A stretch of DNA of 64,000 nt from Schistocerca nitens (taxonomy: Eukaryota > Arthropoda > Insecta > Orthoptera > Acrididae): NCBI RefSeq assembly GCF_023898315.1, contig NC_064614.1, positions 499,302,109 through 499,366,108 of the forward strand, written 5' to 3'. A program made the translations under genes and the position numbers. Below, in pieces: positions 51,040-63,736 of the stretch. The notes beneath the pieces are model-generated. The model made no database searches, was not told the origin of the DNA, and saw nothing but the letters and a program-made list of their open reading frames with translations. The number at the start of each line of letters is the position of its first letter. Position 1 is the first letter of the stretch.

Positions 51040-52161
51040 AGTCCCGCAAACATCACTGTGTGATCAATGGTAATGGCAGGTCAGTGGTGGCTGACCAAAT
51101 ATTTTCAGTCTCTGAGAGATATGGAGAACTTGTTGAGCACAGGAACAACTGAGCAAAATCTGTATTCAGACAGGTCAAGACACTGTGGGCAACTTCCGCT
51201 CTTGCGTTATCTTGCTGAAAAAGTCGCAGAGACCTCCAGCTAGAGCACAAGCGCCAGCTTTAACACATCAAAATGGGACGACTGCTGTCCAAAACACTGG
51301 CTATACGAAACATTGTAATATTGTGTGTGCAGTACCACCATGGCAAGTGCAGAGCCTGTATGAAGATGACAAATGCAATCTTGGAACGTTCGTTCCCCAC
51401 GCAGCTTCCACACACATGCCTGTTGTGATGTTGTACGCAGAACTAGGACTCAGCCTAAAGAAAAGAAACGTAGTGCTACTCATCTGTCCAGTGTTGTAGA
51501 GCGGTCGACTGTCAGTGTGCTTCTCTCTGCGGTCGCGTAAGATGAACAAGCAACAAACAGTATTGACCATTCCAACAGTCTAAGGCGATACAGCCGACTT
51601 CGCATTGTCCGTGCGGATGCTTGTCTTACTGCAAACGAACCCAGATCCTGACGCAAGGTACGTGGCGTATTTGTACGATCCTGCACAGCAGATCTAACAA
51701 TACGTTTGTCCCCTCGGGCGCTAGTCACGTGTGGCCATTAAAGTCCTGTATGGTATTGAGTATAGCCTTTCTGAACCCATCGATACCATTTAGCATAACA
51801 GTGGTGGGATTCCGACCAACGCGAGCAGCAATATTACGGAACTTTAAACCACGGTATCAATACGCTGCTATCCTGGTGCTGTCTAATTTCGATACGACAT
51901 GGTAGACTTTTGTTCTTCTGACAAGAGACATAACACGATCCGTCAGAAACAACAAACATTCAAATGCAGTCTCTGAATTAGAAACCCGCTGCTTAATCTT
52001 TCTTTGTATACCGAATGTAGGTGGCGTTACTCGTATCTACTTTATGCAATTACACTGTAATGCTAACCATTCGCATATCCAAGCATGTCGTATACTTCAT
52101 TACAATTTAAGAGTTGCCACACGATTCCCTTATGGTGTTGAAATTTTAATGGCCAACGGTG
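51040..52161 (-). pseudogene. Tc1-E transposase relic
   Basis: Minus strand. The right end, CACCGTTGGCCATTAAAATT, is a terminal repeat related to Tc1-B, with TA at 52162-52163. Coding relics are RIVRSAVQDRTNTPRTLRQD (about 51640-51700), SARTMRSRLYRLRL, and LFQQDNARAEVA (second Asp) followed by SPYLSETENIWS with the Glu at about 51080-51110. Deletions remove the first Asp. The left end was not found. Confidence 0.8.
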
Positions 52162-52304
52162 TAATAACTTTATATCCAGCAGAAGGTATAAATCAGTTAC
52201 GCATTCATCCCAATGCCAGTCCTGAGTCGAGTAATCTAGTGGCGCACAGCTGTGAGTTACCATAGATGACCGTCAAAGCTTCCACCCCATCAAGATTAAA
52301 TGCC

Positions 52305-53351
52305 CGAGGGGCATTCAATAAGTAACGCAAAACATTTGTTCTGAAAGCAGGTTGGGTTTATTCAGGATTCCAATAAACCATATTATTTACCATTGCCGGC
52401 CGGAGTGGCCGAGCGGTTCTAGGCGCTTCAGTCTGGAACCGCGCGACCGCTACGGTCGCAGGATCGAATCCTGCCTCGTGCATGGATGTGTGTGCTGTCT
52501 TTAGGTTAGTTAGGTTTAAGTAGTTCTAAGTTCTAGGGGACTGATGACATGAGCTGTTAAGTCCCATAGTGCTCAGAGCCATTTAAGCCATTTACCATTC
52601 TTTTGGTTACGAAACCCTGTTTTTCAACATAATCTCCGTTCCATGTGACGGCATTACGCTACCTTACCGGGAGAGCCTGTATGCCCGCATGGTACCACCC
52701 TACTGGTCGATGTCGGAGCCAACGCCTTGCTGCTGCAATAACCTCTCCATCATCCACGTACTGCTTCCCGCAGCATGCATCCCTGATTGCGCCAAACACA
52801 TGTGTGAAAGCGCGAGATCCGGGCTGTAAGGTCGATGAGGAAGCACAGTCAATGAAGCTTTGTGAGCTCCTGTGTGTCGGCACTACCGACAGAGACGTCC
52901 AGTTGAGTAGCGATGCGTTTGATTGTGATCCGTCGATCACCCTGAATGAGAGTGTCCACACGTTCCAACGTTGCAGGAGTCACAGCTGTGTGCGGCTGGC
53001 CGGCACGCGGGAGTTCGATCAGGTTTGCGCGACCTTGTTGCGACGTTGACAGACACCCCGCCCAACGACTGAGTGTGCGTTTTTCACTGCCAGGTCTCCA
53101 TAGCCATTATGCAAGCACCTGTGAATATCTGCGACGATTTGGTTTTTCACCAAAAGATACTCGATGACATGCACCTCCGTTACAGATGCCATTTTGAAGG
53201 CGGCTTATAGGCCCGCTATCTGTCGGGGCTTCATGAAACTTCAGTGCTGAAGCGGAAATATTCAACGGTGTCCTATAATGAATTTCGCATTTTTTTGACA
53301 CGAGTTGGCCAAGGAGAAAAATGTGCGTCATCATTTGTTAAACGCCTCTCG
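52305..53351 (-). pseudogene. mariner-M copy, deleted, with SINE-1 inside
   Basis: Terminal repeats CGAGGGGCATTCAATAAG (left) and CGAGAGGCGTTTAACAAA (right, other strand). TA follows at 53352; the left flank is GC, so the left TSD is lost. Minus-strand relics of the N-terminal half (RRITIKxxAT..., TLERVDTL) are at 52870-53160. The catalytic middle is deleted between about 52640 and 52880. Confidence 0.85.
52395..52589 (+). mobile_element. SINE-1 in mariner-M, 10-bp TSD
   Basis: ATTTACCATT flanks at 52385-52394 and 52590-52599. Subfamily b. The mariner end sequence reads on after the duplication (CTTTTGGTTACG, as at 10475). Confidence 0.95.
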
Positions 53352-53539
53352 TATTTCATCTCCGACGACAGATTAATTAGAAAGAAAGCATCGGCCCACT
53401 TAGACGAGGAGTCAGTCGCGACGTTGTCGACAAAGCCGACGCAACACTCACGGCGGGGGGGATTAACGGGTATCGCCGAGAGGAGGCCCCCTTCGAAGGC
53501 GACGACAGTGTTTTAACCTCCGCGCCGCGAGGGTCAGTA

Positions 53540-53900
53540 TCGGACGCTCCATTCAGGCGGTGTCAGCCGGCGTGCCGATTTGGCGGTGACTGCAGCTGGG
53601 AGCGCGCACCGTATTTCACGGCGGACAGGGCGCCATACATTACTGTCGCGCCTCGACTGCCGCCGCCGGCCGCGCTCGCCGCCAGCGCTGCACTGCGGCC
53701 GTGAGCGACCCGCAATCGGCGTGACAGCGTAATGACACCGTGAAACGCCGTAACCACCGCCTGCGCCGCGACTCTGCGGCCCGCCAGCCGACGCCGCGCC
53801 GCCACAATCGCGCGCGCCGCGACCTACGCCAGCCGCTCGCGCAGTCCCCTCCTGCCGAAAATACCCATCGCCGACAAACCTGCAAACGCCACTCCACACG
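53540..53900. promoter_or_regulatory. GC-rich, CpG-dense island
   Basis: About 330 bp dense in CGCC, GCGCG and GCCGC words. Four overlapping ORFs on both strands reflect composition. No domain; function unknown. Confidence 0.3.
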
Positions 53901-54270
53901 TCTCGCAGAACTTTCTAAAAACAGCAATGGCGTCCCAATCCGTTCGCCACTGAGATCTACTCTGAAGCGCCAAAAAAACTGGTATAGGCATGCGTATTCA
54001 AATACAGATATATGGAAGCAGGCAGAATTCGGCGCTGCGGTCGGTAACGCCTGAATAAAACAACAAGTGTCTGGCGCAGTTGATACTCGTGGTCGTTTAC
54101 TGCTGCTACAATAAGTATTTAGAATCGTATCCTTTGATTCTCGACATTCTGATGAGCCCAGGAGACGAACGTTTGAGATTGATTGCTCAGGTAATCTGCA
54201 GTCTGTATCGTACTCTCTTGTTGAGCAGAAATATTTTCCTACTTTTTTTTTTAAATTCCTTTTAAACCTA

Positions 54271-55544
54271 CACTACTGGCCATTAAAATTGCTACACCAC
54301 GAAGATGACGTCCTACAGACGCGAAATTTAACCGACAGCAAGAAGGTGCTGTGATATGCAAATGATTACCTTTTCAGAGCATTCACACAAGGTTGGCGCC
54401 AGTGGCGACACCTACAACGTGCTGACATGAGGAAAGTTTCCAACTAATTTCCCATACACAAACAGCAGTTGACCGGCGTTGCCTGGTGAAACGTTGTTGT
54501 GATGCCTCGTCTAAGGAGAAGAAATGCGTACCATCACGTTTCCGACTTTGATAAAGGTCGGATTGTAGCCTATCGCGATTGCGGTTTATCGTATGGCGAC
54601 ATTGCTGCTCGCGTTGGTCGAGATCCAATGACTCCTAGCAGAATATGGAATCGGTGGGTTCAGCAGGATAATACGGAACGCCGTGCTGGATCCCAACGGC
54701 CTCGTATCACTAGCAGTCGAAGTGACAGGCATCTTATCCGCATGGCTGTAACGAATCGTGCAGCCAACCACCTGCACGAACAGTTCGACGACGTTTGCAG
54801 CAGCATGGACTATCAGCTCGGAGACAATGGCTGCGGTTACCCTTGACGCTGCATCACTGACAGGAGCGCCTACGCTGGTGTACTGAACGACGAACCTGGG
54901 TGCACGAATGGCAAAACGTCATTTTTTCGGATGAATCCAGGTTCTGTTTACAGCATCATGATTTTCGCATCCGCGTTTGGCGACATTGCGGTGAACGCAC
55001 ATTGGAAGCGTGTACTCGTCATCGCCATACTGGCGTATCACCCGGCGTGATGGTATGGGGTGCCATTGGTTACACGTCTCGGCCACCTCTTGTTCGCATT
55101 GGCACTTTGAACAGTGGACGTTACATTTCAGATGTGTTAAGACCCGTGGCTCTCCCCTTCATTCGATCCCTGGGAAACCCTACATTTCAGCAGGATAATG
55201 TACGACCGCATGTTGCAGGTTCTGTACGGGCCTTTCTGGATACAGAAAATTCCAGCACATTCTCCAGATCTCTCACCAATTGAAAACGTCTGGTCAATGG
55301 TGCCTGAGCAACTGGCTCGGCACAATACGCCAGTCACTTTTCTTGATGAACTGTGGTATCGTGTTGAAGCTGCATGGACAGCTGTACCTGTACACGCCAT
55401 CCAAGCTCTGTTTGACTCAATGCCCAGGAGTATCAAGGCCGTTATTACGGTATCTATGCACCCAAATTTCGTGAAAATATAATCACATATCAGTTCTAAT
55501 TTAATATATTTGTCCAATGAAAACCCGTTTATCATCTGCATTTC
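54271..55544 (+). mobile_element. Tc1-B3 element, 3' end lost at NUMT junction
   Basis: The left TIR CACTACTGGCCATTAAAATT has TA at 54269-54270. The transposase starts at ATG 54502. A deletion of about 44 nt after VTNRAA breaks the frame near 54765. The first Asp is in FSDESRF (about 54925) and the second in FQQDNVRPH (about 55190). A second deletion of about 14 nt near 55248 precedes PAHSPDLSPIENVW with the Glu. The last ~45 bp including the right TIR are missing; the sequence passes into a 16-bp duplication and COX1. Confidence 0.93.
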
Positions 55545-55557
55545 TTTATCATCTGCA

Positions 55558-57034
<1,477 letters not shown>

Positions 57035-57039
<5 letters not shown>

Positions 57040-57099
57040 TATGGCAGATTAGTGCAGTAGATTTAAGCTCTACAAATAAACATTTGACCTTTTATTAGA
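57035..57099 (+). tRNA. trnL2: NUMT copy of mt tRNA-Leu(UUR)
   Basis: Acceptor strands TCTAATA and TATTAGA pair perfectly. The anticodon loop TTTAAGC gives TAA. It overlaps the end of COX1 by a few bases, as is common in insects. In the nucleus it would not be processed as a mitochondrial tRNA. Confidence 0.9.
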
Positions 57100-57110
57100 A
57101 AATATCCATA

Positions 57111-57771
57111 ATGGCAACATGATCAAACTTATCCCTTCAAGATGGAGCTTCACCATTAATGGAGCAACTATCATTCTTTCATGATCATACTATGGTTGCA
57201 TTATTATTAATTACCGTAATTGTAGGTTATTGCCTATACAAACCGAAACATACTTCATGGACACTTAATTGAAACAATCTGAACAGCATTACCAGCAATT
57301 ACCCTAATTTTTATTGCCCTTCCATCATTATGACTATTATACTTGCTTGATGATTCAGTAGACGGAATAATCACAATCAAAACCATTGGACGACAATGAC
57401 ACAAAAGATATGAATATTCAGACTTTATAGACGTAGAATTTGACACTTATATAACACCAGAACAAGACCTAGAAAATGATGGATTTCGACTTCTAGATGT
57501 AGATAACCGAACAATTCTACCAATAAATACAGAAGTACGATTATTAACAAGAGCATCAGATGTTCTACACTCATGAGCAGTTCCTGCATTAGGAGTTAAA
57601 ATTGATGCAACACCAGGTCGACTAAATCAAGGAACATTTACAATAAACCAACCTGGATTATTCTTCGGACAATGCTCAGAAATCTGTGGAGCAAACCACA
57701 GATTCATACCAATTGTAATTGAAAGAACTTCAGTAAACTTATTTATCAAGTGATTATCTAAGATAATCTAA
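57111..57771 (+). pseudogene. COX2: NUMT copy of COX2 with a frame break
   Basis: Begins [20 protein letters not shown]. The frame breaks at about 57220-57240, after VIVGY. Downstream, the next frame gives LIETIWTALPAITLIFI, LDDSVDG, EVRLLTRASDVLHSWAVPAL, and the copper-site region [16 protein letters not shown] intact, ending at TAA 57769-57771. The total length of 661 nt is not a multiple of three and about 20 nt short of the usual gene, so a small deletion in the second membrane helix is likely. Confidence 0.94.
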
Positions 57772-57836
57772 GGAGTTAGTTAAAATATATAACATTAGAG
57801 TGTCAATCTAAAATAACTAAACAATTAGTACATCTT
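57770..57836 (+). tRNA. trnD: NUMT copy of mt tRNA-Asp
   Basis: Anticodon loop GTGTCAA in a TTAGA/TCTAA stem gives GTC. The 3' acceptor (ACATCTT) pairs imperfectly with AAGGAGT, with two mismatches, consistent with decay. Confidence 0.85.
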
Positions 57837-57842
57837 GAAATA

Positions 57843-57912
57843 CATCAGATGACTGAAAGTAAGTAATGGTCTCTTAAACCAAAAAATAGTAAATTAACGA
57901 CTACTTCTGATG
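57843..57912 (+). tRNA. trnK: NUMT copy of mt tRNA-Lys
   Basis: Acceptor CATCAGA pairs with TCTGATG. The anticodon arm TGGT-CTCTTAA-ACCA gives CTT, the usual insect mt tRNA-Lys anticodon. Its position after trnD is the acridid order. Confidence 0.9.
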
Positions 57913-57928
57913 GGGAAATTAAAACCAA

Positions 57929-58090
57929 ATCCCTCAAATATCCCCTCTCATATGATTCTCCCTATTCATTATATTTTCAGCTACCTTAATCCTGTTCAAT
58001 CAAATAAACTTTTTCTCATTTAAGCCTAACCTTATTAAAAGAGCAGAAAAAAGAACAATTGAGATAAAAAACTTAAATTTAAAATGATAA
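57929..58090 (+). pseudogene. ATP8: NUMT copy of ATP8, open frame
   Basis: With the mitochondrial code: start ATC, then PQMSPLMWFSLFIMFSATLI, ending NLNLKW and TAA 58088-58090; 53 residues. A single hydrophobic segment and basic C-terminus are typical of ATP synthase subunit 8. It overlaps ATP6 by 7 nt as in mtDNA. Under the nuclear code the TGA codons would stop translation. Confidence 0.9.
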
Positions 58091-58761
58091 CAAACTTATT
58101 CTCAACATTTGACCCATCAACCAACATCTTCAATTTATCATTAAATTGAACTAGAACATTTTTAGGACTATTATTAATCCCATCAATGTTCTGACTTACA
58201 CCATCACGAATTAATATTATCTGAAATAAACTAAACCTAACCTTACACAATGAATTCAAAACACTACTAGGACCAAAATCATTTAATGGAACAACATTCA
58301 TCTTTATCTCAATTTTTATTATAATACTATTCAATAATTTTATAGGATTATTCCCTTACATCTTTACTAGAACAAGACATTTAGCATTAACATTTGCAAT
58401 CGCTCTACCTATATGATTAAGATTCATGTTATTTGGATGAATTAACCATACTAATCACATATTTACACACCTTGTTCCACAAGGAACACCACCTGCATTA
58501 ATATCATTTATAGTATTAATTGAAACAATTAGAAACGTTATTCGACCAGGTACACTAGCAGTACGACTAGCAGCAAATATAATTGCAGGACATTTACTAT
58601 TAACCTTACTAGGAAATACAGGACCATCTATAGCAATAAACTTAATCTCACTACTAATTATTGGACAAATACTTCTATTAATTCTAGAATCAGCAGTGGC
58701 AATAATTCAAACTTATGTTTTCTCAATTTTAAGAACTTCATATTCTAGAGAAGTATACTAA
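58084..58761 (+). pseudogene. ATP6: NUMT copy of ATP6, intact in mitochondrial code
   Basis: 225 codons from ATG 58084 to TAA 58759-58761 without a break when TGA=Trp and AGA=Ser. Begins MMTNLFSTFDPSTN. It contains [19 protein letters not shown] and [19 protein letters not shown], which carries the Arg of subunit a that faces the proton channel. In the nucleus it cannot be translated because of the TGA codons. Confidence 0.94.
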
Positions 58762-58765
58762 ACCT

Positions 58766-59557
58766 ATGTTAACAACTCACTCAAATCACCCATTCCACTT
58801 AATAGACTACAGACCTTGACCATTAACAGGAGCAATTGGAGCAATAGTCCTAGTATCAGGATTAGCAAAATGATTTCACCTATTTAACATTAACTTATTT
58901 ATAATTGGATTTGGAATTACCCTACTAACTATAATTCAATGATGACGAGATGTAGTACAAGAAGGAACATATCAAGGGCTACATACAGGATTTGTATCAA
59001 TTGGATTACGATGAGGAATAATTTTATTTATTGCATCAGATGTATTATTCTTCGTTTCATTTTTCTGAGCATTCTTTAGAAGAAGACTAGCACCAACAAT
59101 TGAACTAGGAATACTATGACCTCCAATAGGAATTCAATCTTTTATTCCTATACAAATTCCATTACTTAATACAGCTGTTCTTTTAGCCTCAGGAGTAACA
59201 GTAACATGAGCACACCATAGTTTAATAGAATCTAATCATACTCAAGCATTACAAGGATTATTCTTCACAGTATTATTAGGACTATATTTCACAATACTTC
59301 AATCATACGAATATTGAGAAGCACCTTTTACTATTGCAGATGCAGTTTATGGATCAACATTCTTTGTTGCAACAGGATTCCATGGTCTACACGTAGTTAT
59401 TGGAACAATCTTCTTATCAACATGTCTACTTCGACACTCAATAAATCAATTTTCACCAAGACACCACTTTGGATTTGAAGCAGCAGCATGATACTGACAC
59501 TTTGTACACGTAGTATGATTATTCTGATACATCTCTATTTATTGATGAGGTAGATAA
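58766..59557 (+). pseudogene. COX3: NUMT copy of COX3, intact in mitochondrial code
   Basis: 263 codons from ATG 58766 to TAA 59555-59557, no break. Landmarks: NHPFHLMDYSPWPLTG at the start, ASDVLFFVSFFWAFF, and [20 protein letters not shown] near the end. The length equals the usual insect gene (263 residues). TGA codons block nuclear translation. Confidence 0.94.
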
Positions 59558-59627
59558 TTGTTTTTCTAGTATAAATAGTACATTTGACTTCCAATCAGAA
59601 AGCTTGATATAAATCAAGAAAAACAAT
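59557..59627 (+). tRNA. trnG: NUMT copy of mt tRNA-Gly
   Basis: Acceptor ATTGTTT pairs with AAACAAT. Anticodon loop CTTCCAA in a TTTGA/TCAGA stem gives TCC. Confidence 0.88.
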
Positions 59628-59979
59628 CCTAATTCTATCTACAAGAGTTTTTATTAGATTTATTATTCCAATAATTGTTATAATCCTTGCAACAACATTA
59701 TCAAAGAAATTAATCAATGATCGAGAAAAAAGTTCTCCATTTGAATGTGGGTTTGATCCAAAAAGATCAGCACGAATACCATTCTCCCTACGATTCTTCT
59801 TAATCGCAGTAATTTTTTTAATTTTTGATGTAGAAATTGCACTAATTCTTCCAGTTGTAATTATTTTCAAAACCTCAGACATTATAATCTGAACAATATC
59901 AACAATATTTTTTATTCTAGTCCTATTAGGCGGACTATATCATGAATGAAATCAAGGAGCCTTACAATGAGCAGAATAA
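59626..59979 (+). pseudogene. ND3: NUMT copy of ND3, intact in mitochondrial code
   Basis: ATC start at 59626 to TAA 59977-59979; 117 codons. Contains [20 protein letters not shown] with the conserved Cys region of complex I subunit 3, and ends HEWNQGALQWAE. No break under the mitochondrial code. Confidence 0.93.
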
Positions 59980-60004
59980 AGGGTTGTAGTTAACAATAGC
60001 ATTT
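59980..60004 (+). pseudogene. trnA: NUMT copy of trnA, 5' part only
   Basis: GGGTTGTAGTTAACAATAGC is the 5' acceptor and D arm expected after ND3. No Ala anticodon arm follows, so the mitochondrial sequence ends here or a few bases later. Confidence 0.65.
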
Positions 60005-60630
60005 CCCAGTGACATTAACACATGTCATTTTACAGCACTACAACGATGAATTGTTCCTCGTGTGAACTACCCACTTTTAAATAAAATTAGTACTTTTCGA
60101 CGAAAACTGAAGCCAAACTGCACGAAAACTAGTAAGGCATGTTTCTAGAAGAGAGCAACCACAAAGGATCGTACATACAAAGACATCACGTCCTACGTCA
60201 CTTTGGCACATCGTCAACAACAACGACAATCGATGCCAGTGTGCGGACACATAGAGTATTCTATGGGTGATCTGCATAAACGTTCCACGAGGCAACAACA
60301 GCAAGATGCACCAATACTGTGTGGAAACTACATAACTCCCGTTGAATGAAGGTAGACTTTAAATATAGGAGGACAGAATGAGATAAATTACTGTGCCCAT
60401 TGTGATCCAATCTCACAAGATAGCACAACAGAGATGTGTCCAGTTACAGATAGTGGGGAGGGGGGGGGGAGGAGACATAGTTTCCAAGCCAGAATTTTTC
60501 AATAAAAGATAACGTCAGAGTTAAAACTGCAGTATTAAAGTTTTACAATAACAATACTCCAGTCTTCTTGGTCGGCCGCTATTTTATCCAGGATGAAAAG
60601 CGGAGATACTTATTTCGAATCTTGCATTTG
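60005..60630. other. Unassigned sequence right of the NUMT
   Basis: Includes a G-rich run at about 60454-60472. No Tc1-B right end was found here, so the NUMT is not a simple insertion within B3. Confidence 0.5.
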
Positions 60631-60633
60631 TTC

Positions 60634-60831
60634 GCCGGCCTCTGTAGTCGAGCGGTTCGAGGCGCTTCAGTCCGGGACCATGCAGCTGCTACGGTCGCAG
60701 GTTCGAATCCTGCCTCGGGCATGGATGTGTGTGATGTCCTTAGGTTAGTTAGGTTTAAGTAGTCCTAAGTCTAGGGGACTGATGATCTCAGATGTTAAGT
60801 CACATAGTGTTTAGAGCCATTTGAACCATTT
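60634..60831 (+). mobile_element. SINE-1, plus strand, 12-bp TSD
   Basis: TTGCATTTGTTC flanks at 60622-60633 and 60832-60843. Subfamily b with several substitutions. Confidence 0.95.
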
Positions 60832-61039
60832 TTGCATTTGTTCAGCACTCTTCTTTTAGCATTTAAACAAATAATATCGTATGATCTTCTCTGTTTAAGT
60901 CCGATGAAAATTTTAGCCCGTACTATAAAAATGTGAGAGAATGTCTGGATGACATTCTTTGACACCATGAAACGTCAAACATAATAATCTTAAGGGCCAG
61001 TACCAAACAAAATAATTACAATTTGTGCCGGTCCGAGTA

Positions 61040-61930
61040 GAAGGCATCTCCACGGTTTCACTTCCTAATCTAATTCCTTTAGCATACCCTGATTTAATTT
61101 GACTTTATTCCATTACCATTGTTTTACTTTGGTTGATATTCGTCTTCTAACTTATTTGCAAGACACTGTCCACTCCGCTGAGCTGCTCTTTCAAGTCCTT
61201 TGACGTCTCTGTCAGAATCGTAATGTCATTGCCAAACCTTCATTTCTTCCCCCTGAATTTTAATTCACTTTCCAAATTTCTCTTGCTCAAAGTACAGAAT
61301 CAAAGGTTTAGGGGATAGACTGCAGCCCTTTCTCAGTTCTTTCTCAACATCTGCCTTGCTTTGACTGTTATAACTACAACCTTGTTTCTGTACAAGTCAA
61401 GAGCTGTTCATCAAATAGTTTTCTATATACTACCGCTTACTCGTATTGTCGTCCGATTATCTTCTCTTTTCATAAAACTATTTACAAGAGCCTGCAATGG
61501 GCGTTTTTATTGCTGTGTCAAATAAAATAAAAGCCATCCTGCGTCACATCAGTGAGTAGTAAAACACATTATACCGTCAACACTAACGCGGTTCCTCAAT
61601 TTTCGTACACTGTCATAATCAAGTTCCATGTTTCCGTGTGAGGTGTGCTCTGCATACTGATGCATTTTACTACTGGCGGCAGTGACGCAATGTGGCTTCT
61701 TTTTTATGCATTGCCACAGCAAAAATCTTGTTATACAGGCTGTTGTAAATAATTTTATGATACCTGAATATGATAGAAATCGGTAGTTTATTTCATCGGC
61801 TACTTTGACTTTTTTATTCTCAATATTCCAGTCCACATTGTGAATCGCTGTCTCAAAATTTTCAAGTGCTACAAACGTAGGTTTGCATTTCTTCAGTCTA
61901 TCATCTAACAAAGATAAAATGCAGGATGGA
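61040..61930 (-). pseudogene. LINE-gamma fragment, decayed
   Basis: Minus-strand sequence parallels 45690-46220 of the better copy: the complement of AGACACTGTCCA (61165), the FADD region (about 61205-61240, broken), a GTTTCTGTACA segment (61383) and, after a gap of other sequence, FVALENFETAIHNVDWN (about 61810-61880), which is motif A with its Asp changed to Glu. The frame is destroyed. Confidence 0.8.
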
Positions 61931-62702
61931 TATTGGTTCCTGTGTTGTTACACTTCTCTGCAACCCATTACTGATCATCCCCGGGGTTGGTTTTTATCAG
62001 TCTTCCGTTGTCATATCGCTACAGAAACTATTTGTGGATAGTGTCGTTATAATGTAGGAGACAACGGAGGAAAAGAGTCTGTTTTCATTCTTGAAGCAAC
62101 CAGGCAGTCACTAGTGCGATCATTTACTGGAGTACCGGTTGTTGTCGGTACCACAGTGTAGCTTGCCCGGTGAGATTGATGGTCACCGATTCAAGTTTGT
62201 GTTCGAAAACCGTTATGACAAGAAGACACGTACACGAACTCAGACCTCCCCCAGCGGCAGAAGTCCTGCCGACTGAGCAGAGGTGTCCAGGAACGACTCT
62301 CGGAAACACACAACTGTTCATCCACGTCTCTCGCGGCTAACCGCAACAGCCGTAACAATGTGAGAAGTGAGTTTTACAGCTAAGCCTTCATAGAAGAACA
62401 CCTGCCACTGTGTACACACCCGTCACGGTCACTCTCACTGGTTGCCTTAAATCCCTAGTGCCAGTTAATTACTCACTACGTTTACATGCGACACATCTTC
62501 CGAAAACCGAACTTCGGAAACCGTTTTTCACTGTCGCGTTTACTCGTTAAGGTCTGAAGCGGATTTACTAGCCTATTTAAATATGGCGCCAGGAAAACAG
62601 CTGTTATAGTTTATGATTTAGTCAGCACAGTCGCTGTTTCTTTCATTTAGACTAGGTGTAGAGGGCTTCAGTCTAATATTTCTACTTATCTTCCACTGCA
62701 GG
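61931..62702. other. Unassigned sequence
   Basis: No recognisable gene or repeat. Confidence 0.5.
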
Positions 62703-62900
62703 ATGTAGTCGAATTAAATCGGGCGATGCTGCGGAAATTAGGTTTGAAAATGAGACGCTTAAAGTAGTAAACGAATTTTGCTATTTGGGGAGCAAAATAA
62801 CTAATGATGGTCGAAGCAGAGAGGATATAAAATGTAGACTGGCAATGGCAAGGAAATCGTTTCTGAAGAAGAGAAATTTGTTAACATCGAGTATAGCAGT
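62703..62900 (+). pseudogene. LINE-gamma fragment, plus strand
   Basis: The frame gives RIKSGDAAEIRFENETLKVV, NEFCYLGSKITNDGRSREDI, KCRLAMARKSFLKKRNLLTS, matching the decayed region downstream of FADD in the copy at 45350. It is short and open across this segment. Confidence 0.82.
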
Positions 62901-63735
62901 ACCGGTAGTTGGCGTTATGTTACGAGTATGTGGAACTGATTTAGTAGGCACCTCTTCTTTGCACGAGAACTCGACAGAAATACAATCTTCTCTGTTCTTA
63001 AAGAGTGTCAAAAGTTTAGTTTTATCATTGCAACAACTTGAGACTCCTGAAAGGTTGTCAGTTGCTTTTTCTTCCTGTCGTCTCTGATATTCTCTTTCTT
63101 CTTCGCTTATTCGATATTTGAGTTGATGTGGTAGAACTTACTAAACGTTCACGGTTACGATTCTCAGTGTAATCTGAGAAGAAAGAATGCTATTTTCATA
63201 ACTAATTTGCTGGTTTTTGCTACAACTAAAGTATTTCATATTTTTTTTAGCTTCAAAATGGAATGTAGAAAACGTAGCGTGTCAGTCCAAGAACGTAGTG
63301 GCAGTGCTGCGCTTTGCATTAAGTGTGTTGACTTACTGGCTGACCTGACAGACCTTGCGTTGTCCGGATATTCAATCTGCCAATTTTCTGTTAGCAACTA
63401 AAACAAAAAATGAACAGTATTTCTAGTGAGATACGGAAAAAATTTCATTTCCGTGTATTCGTACAAACACCTTTCAAATTTATCCAACAATCCTACAAAG
63501 AAATGTGCAGAATGTACGCATGTATAAGCGCAGTATCCAAATTAAGAAACATGATCCGGGACAGCAGCCGTTTTTTCGTCTACAACTCTATTTTGTGAAT
63601 GTCTTGACAGCTCTATAGACAGCTACCGTTTTCGCTCACAGCCGTTAGCGCTTCGCATTTGAAAGCAGTCAGAAGCGCAACCAGATGTCGAGGATTTCCT
63701 TAAGTTGAGTCTGCTGTAGGAGTGTCTTAGTAGTA
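62901..63735. other. Unassigned sequence
   Basis: Short ORFs at 63207-63401 and 63410-63598 lack domains. Nothing was recognised. Confidence 0.5.
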
Positions 63736-63736
63736 A

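Noticed and set aside
51725..51745. GGCCATTAAA as a Tc1 terminal repeat
   Set aside because: It lies inside the Tc1-E coding relic and has no partner or TA boundary; the real end is at 52161.
53534..54054. Arg/Ala-rich ORFs on both strands
   Set aside because: Composition effect of the GC-rich island.
58035..58334. 99-codon minus-strand ORF in the NUMT
   Set aside because: Shadow of ATP6 on the opposite strand in AT-rich DNA.
59983..60045. Complete trnA closed by the CTACAAC strand
   Set aside because: No Ala anticodon arm between the strands; the pairing is probably coincidence at the NUMT junction.
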